Shown piece after piece: positions 62,784-64,000 of a stretch of DNA of 64,000 bases; within the stretch, counting starts at the first letter, position 1, and each line of letters opens with the position of its first letter. Made by a program: the position numbers and the translations under genes. The stretch covers positions 248,001 through 312,000 of the forward strand of contig NZ_JACIFA010000002.1 in the NCBI RefSeq assembly GCF_014197135.1. Direction: 5' to 3'. This DNA is from Sphingomonas zeae. Its GTDB lineage: Bacteria; Pseudomonadota; Alphaproteobacteria; Sphingomonadales; Sphingomonadaceae. Below the pieces are notes generated by a model. It saw nothing but the letters and a program-made list of their open reading frames with translations. It did no database searches and had not been told where the DNA came from.

Positions 62784-64000
62784 GCGAATATCGCATCCAG
62801 GGCGCGACGGGGGAATGGGAGGTCGTGATCGGCCTGGAAGTCCATGCCCAGGTCACCACCAACGCCAAGCTGTTCTCCGGCGCAGCGACCGCGTTCGGGG
62901 CGGAGCCCAACACCCAGGTGTCGCTGGTCGACGCCGCAATGCCCGGCATGCTGCCCGTCCCCAACATGGAGTGCATCCGTCAGGCGGTGCGCACCGGCAT
63001 GGCGATCGATGCGCAGATCAACAAATGGTCGCGTTTCGACCGCAAGAACTACTTCTACGCCGATCTGCCGCAGGGCTATCAGATCAGCCAGCTCTATCAC
63101 CCGCTGGTGGGCGAGGGCGCGATCGAGATCGGCCTGGACGAGAAGAACCCCGACGGCCCGACCAAGCGGATCGGCGTCGAGCGTATCCATGTCGAGCAGG
63201 ATGCGGGCAAGCTGATGCACGACCAGCATCCGACGCGCTCCTATGTCGACCTCAACCGCTCGGGCGTGGCGCTGATGGAAATCGTCAGTCGCCCGGATAT
63301 GGCTTCGCCTGCCGAAGCAGGGGCTTATCTGCGTAAGCTGCGGGCGATCCTGCGCTATGTCGGCAGCTGCGACGGCAATATGGAAGAAGGCTCGATGCGC
63401 GCCGACGTGAACGTGTCGGTGCGCAGGGTGGGCGATGAACTCGGCACGCGCACCGAGACGAAGAACGTCAACTCGGTTCGCTTCGTCATGGCCGCGATCG
63501 AATATGAGGCTAAGCGTCAAGTCGCGGTGCTGGAGGATGGCGGCAAGATCGTCCAGGAAACACGGCTGTTCAACGTCGAGAGCGGCACGACGCGCTCGAT
63601 GCGGTCGAAGGAAGATGCGCATGATTATCGCTACTTCCCCGATCCCGACCTGTTGCCGCTGGAACTGACCGACACCTTCCTCGAGGAGTGCCGTGCCAGC
63701 CTGCCCGAACTACCCGACGCCAAGCGTCGCCGCTACGAGGCGCTGGGCCTGACCCCGTATAATGCGGGTGTGCTGACCGCCGAGGTCGAAACGGCGCGCT
63801 GGTTCGACACGCTGCTGGACGCGCTGGAAGGTTCGCAGGCCAAGCCCGCGCAGGCGGCGAACTGGGTCGCGGCCGAGCTGTTCGGCGCGCTGAACCGGCT
63901 GGGCAAGGACATCACCGAGAGCCCGGTATCGCCTGCGCAGGCGGCCGAACTGCTGGCCTTGGTGGCGGACGGCACGCTGTCGGGCAGCCTGTCGAAGCAG
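62780..64000 (+). CDS. gatB: GatB, amidotransferase tRNA-kinase subunit (3' truncated by window edge)
   Basis: Activates and amidates mischarged tRNA. N-terminal [40 protein letters not shown]-like [11 protein letters not shown], and [13 protein letters not shown] are GatB signatures. 407 codons are visible and the frame is open to base 64000, so about 85-90 residues of the YqeY-like tail are missing. Start overlaps the preceding stop by ATGA. Confidence 0.95.
   Translation, partial: MSEYRIQGATGEWEVVIGLEVHAQVTTNAKLFSGAATAFGAEPNTQVSLVDAAMPGMLPVPNMECIRQAVRTGMAIDAQINKWSRFDRKNYFYADLPQGYQISQLYHPLVGEGAIEIGLDEKNPDGPTKRIGVERIHVEQDAGKLMHDQHPTRSYVDLNRSGVALMEIVSRPDMASPAEAGAYLRKLRAILRYVGSCDGNMEEGSMRADVNVSVRRVGDELGTRTETKNVNSVRFVMAAIEYEAKRQVAVLEDGGKIVQETRLFNVESGTTRSMRSKEDAHDYRYFPDPDLLPLELTDTFLEECRASLPELPDAKRRRYEALGLTPYNAGVLTAEVETARWFDTLLDALEGSQAKPAQAANWVAAELFGALNRLGKDITESPVSPAQAAELLALVADGTLSGSLSKQ

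Overview
The window looks like chromosome from a sphingomonad (Alphaproteobacteria, Sphingomonadales). The DNA is GC-rich, genes are densely packed with frequent ATGA, GTGA and TGATG overlaps, and the general stress response (GSR) locus has the phyP-nepR / phyR-ecfG arrangement typical of Sphingomonas. No rRNA, tRNA, CRISPR array, transposase, integrase or phage gene was seen.

Layout. (1) 1-9.2 kb: the distal division and cell-wall cluster ftsW(partial)-murG-murC-murB-ddl-ftsQ-ftsA-ftsZ. (2) 9.3-13.7 kb: a large SPOR protein, dgt, a decayed DUF4240 gene and a small exported protein. (3) 13.9-20.5 kb: argS-SPOR-nagZ-scpA-scpB and tatABC. (4) 20.7-26 kb: the GSR island with an entericidin-like lipoprotein, phyP, nepR, phyR, a 45-aa membrane protein and ecfG, then a broken exported-protein gene. 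Three sites here resemble EcfG promoters. One lies just upstream of an inverted-repeat region that, read on the minus strand, would give a ~105-nt RNA with two exposed C-rich loops, reminiscent of the Caulobacter stress sRNA GsrN. (5) 26-33.5 kb: glnE, bcp, a DUF455 protein, an M23 peptidase, an A-type Fe-S carrier, exonuclease III and small proteins. (6) 33.6-40.6 kb: a formaldehyde-oxidation operon (adhC-VOC-VOC-purU-fghA), a pterin operon (folE-SDR-folB) and a phosphate-type porin behind a tandem Pho-box array. (7) 40.6-49.9 kb: a TonB-like protein, leuA with a candidate leucine-rich leader peptide, a YceI protein, the miaA-ilvB-ilvN-ilvC group, and serB wedged between antisense neighbours. 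(8) 49.9-56.4 kb: two more SPOR proteins, a YhiN-type flavoprotein, a Gre-type factor and a DEAD-box helicase with a structured leader. (9) 56.6-64 kb: pyrC'-pyrB, ruvX, a DUF3089 hydrolase, and gatC-gatA-(membrane protein)-gatB, with gatB cut by the window end.

A family of GC-rich palindromic intergenic repeats occurs at eight places. One copy is interrupted by a 64-bp sequence able to fold almost completely into a three-way junction.

Most genes are housekeeping. The points of biological interest are the likely stress-controlled small RNA, the nested palindromic element, regulatory leaders, two pseudogenes, and a pyrC homologue that lacks the usual metal ligands.
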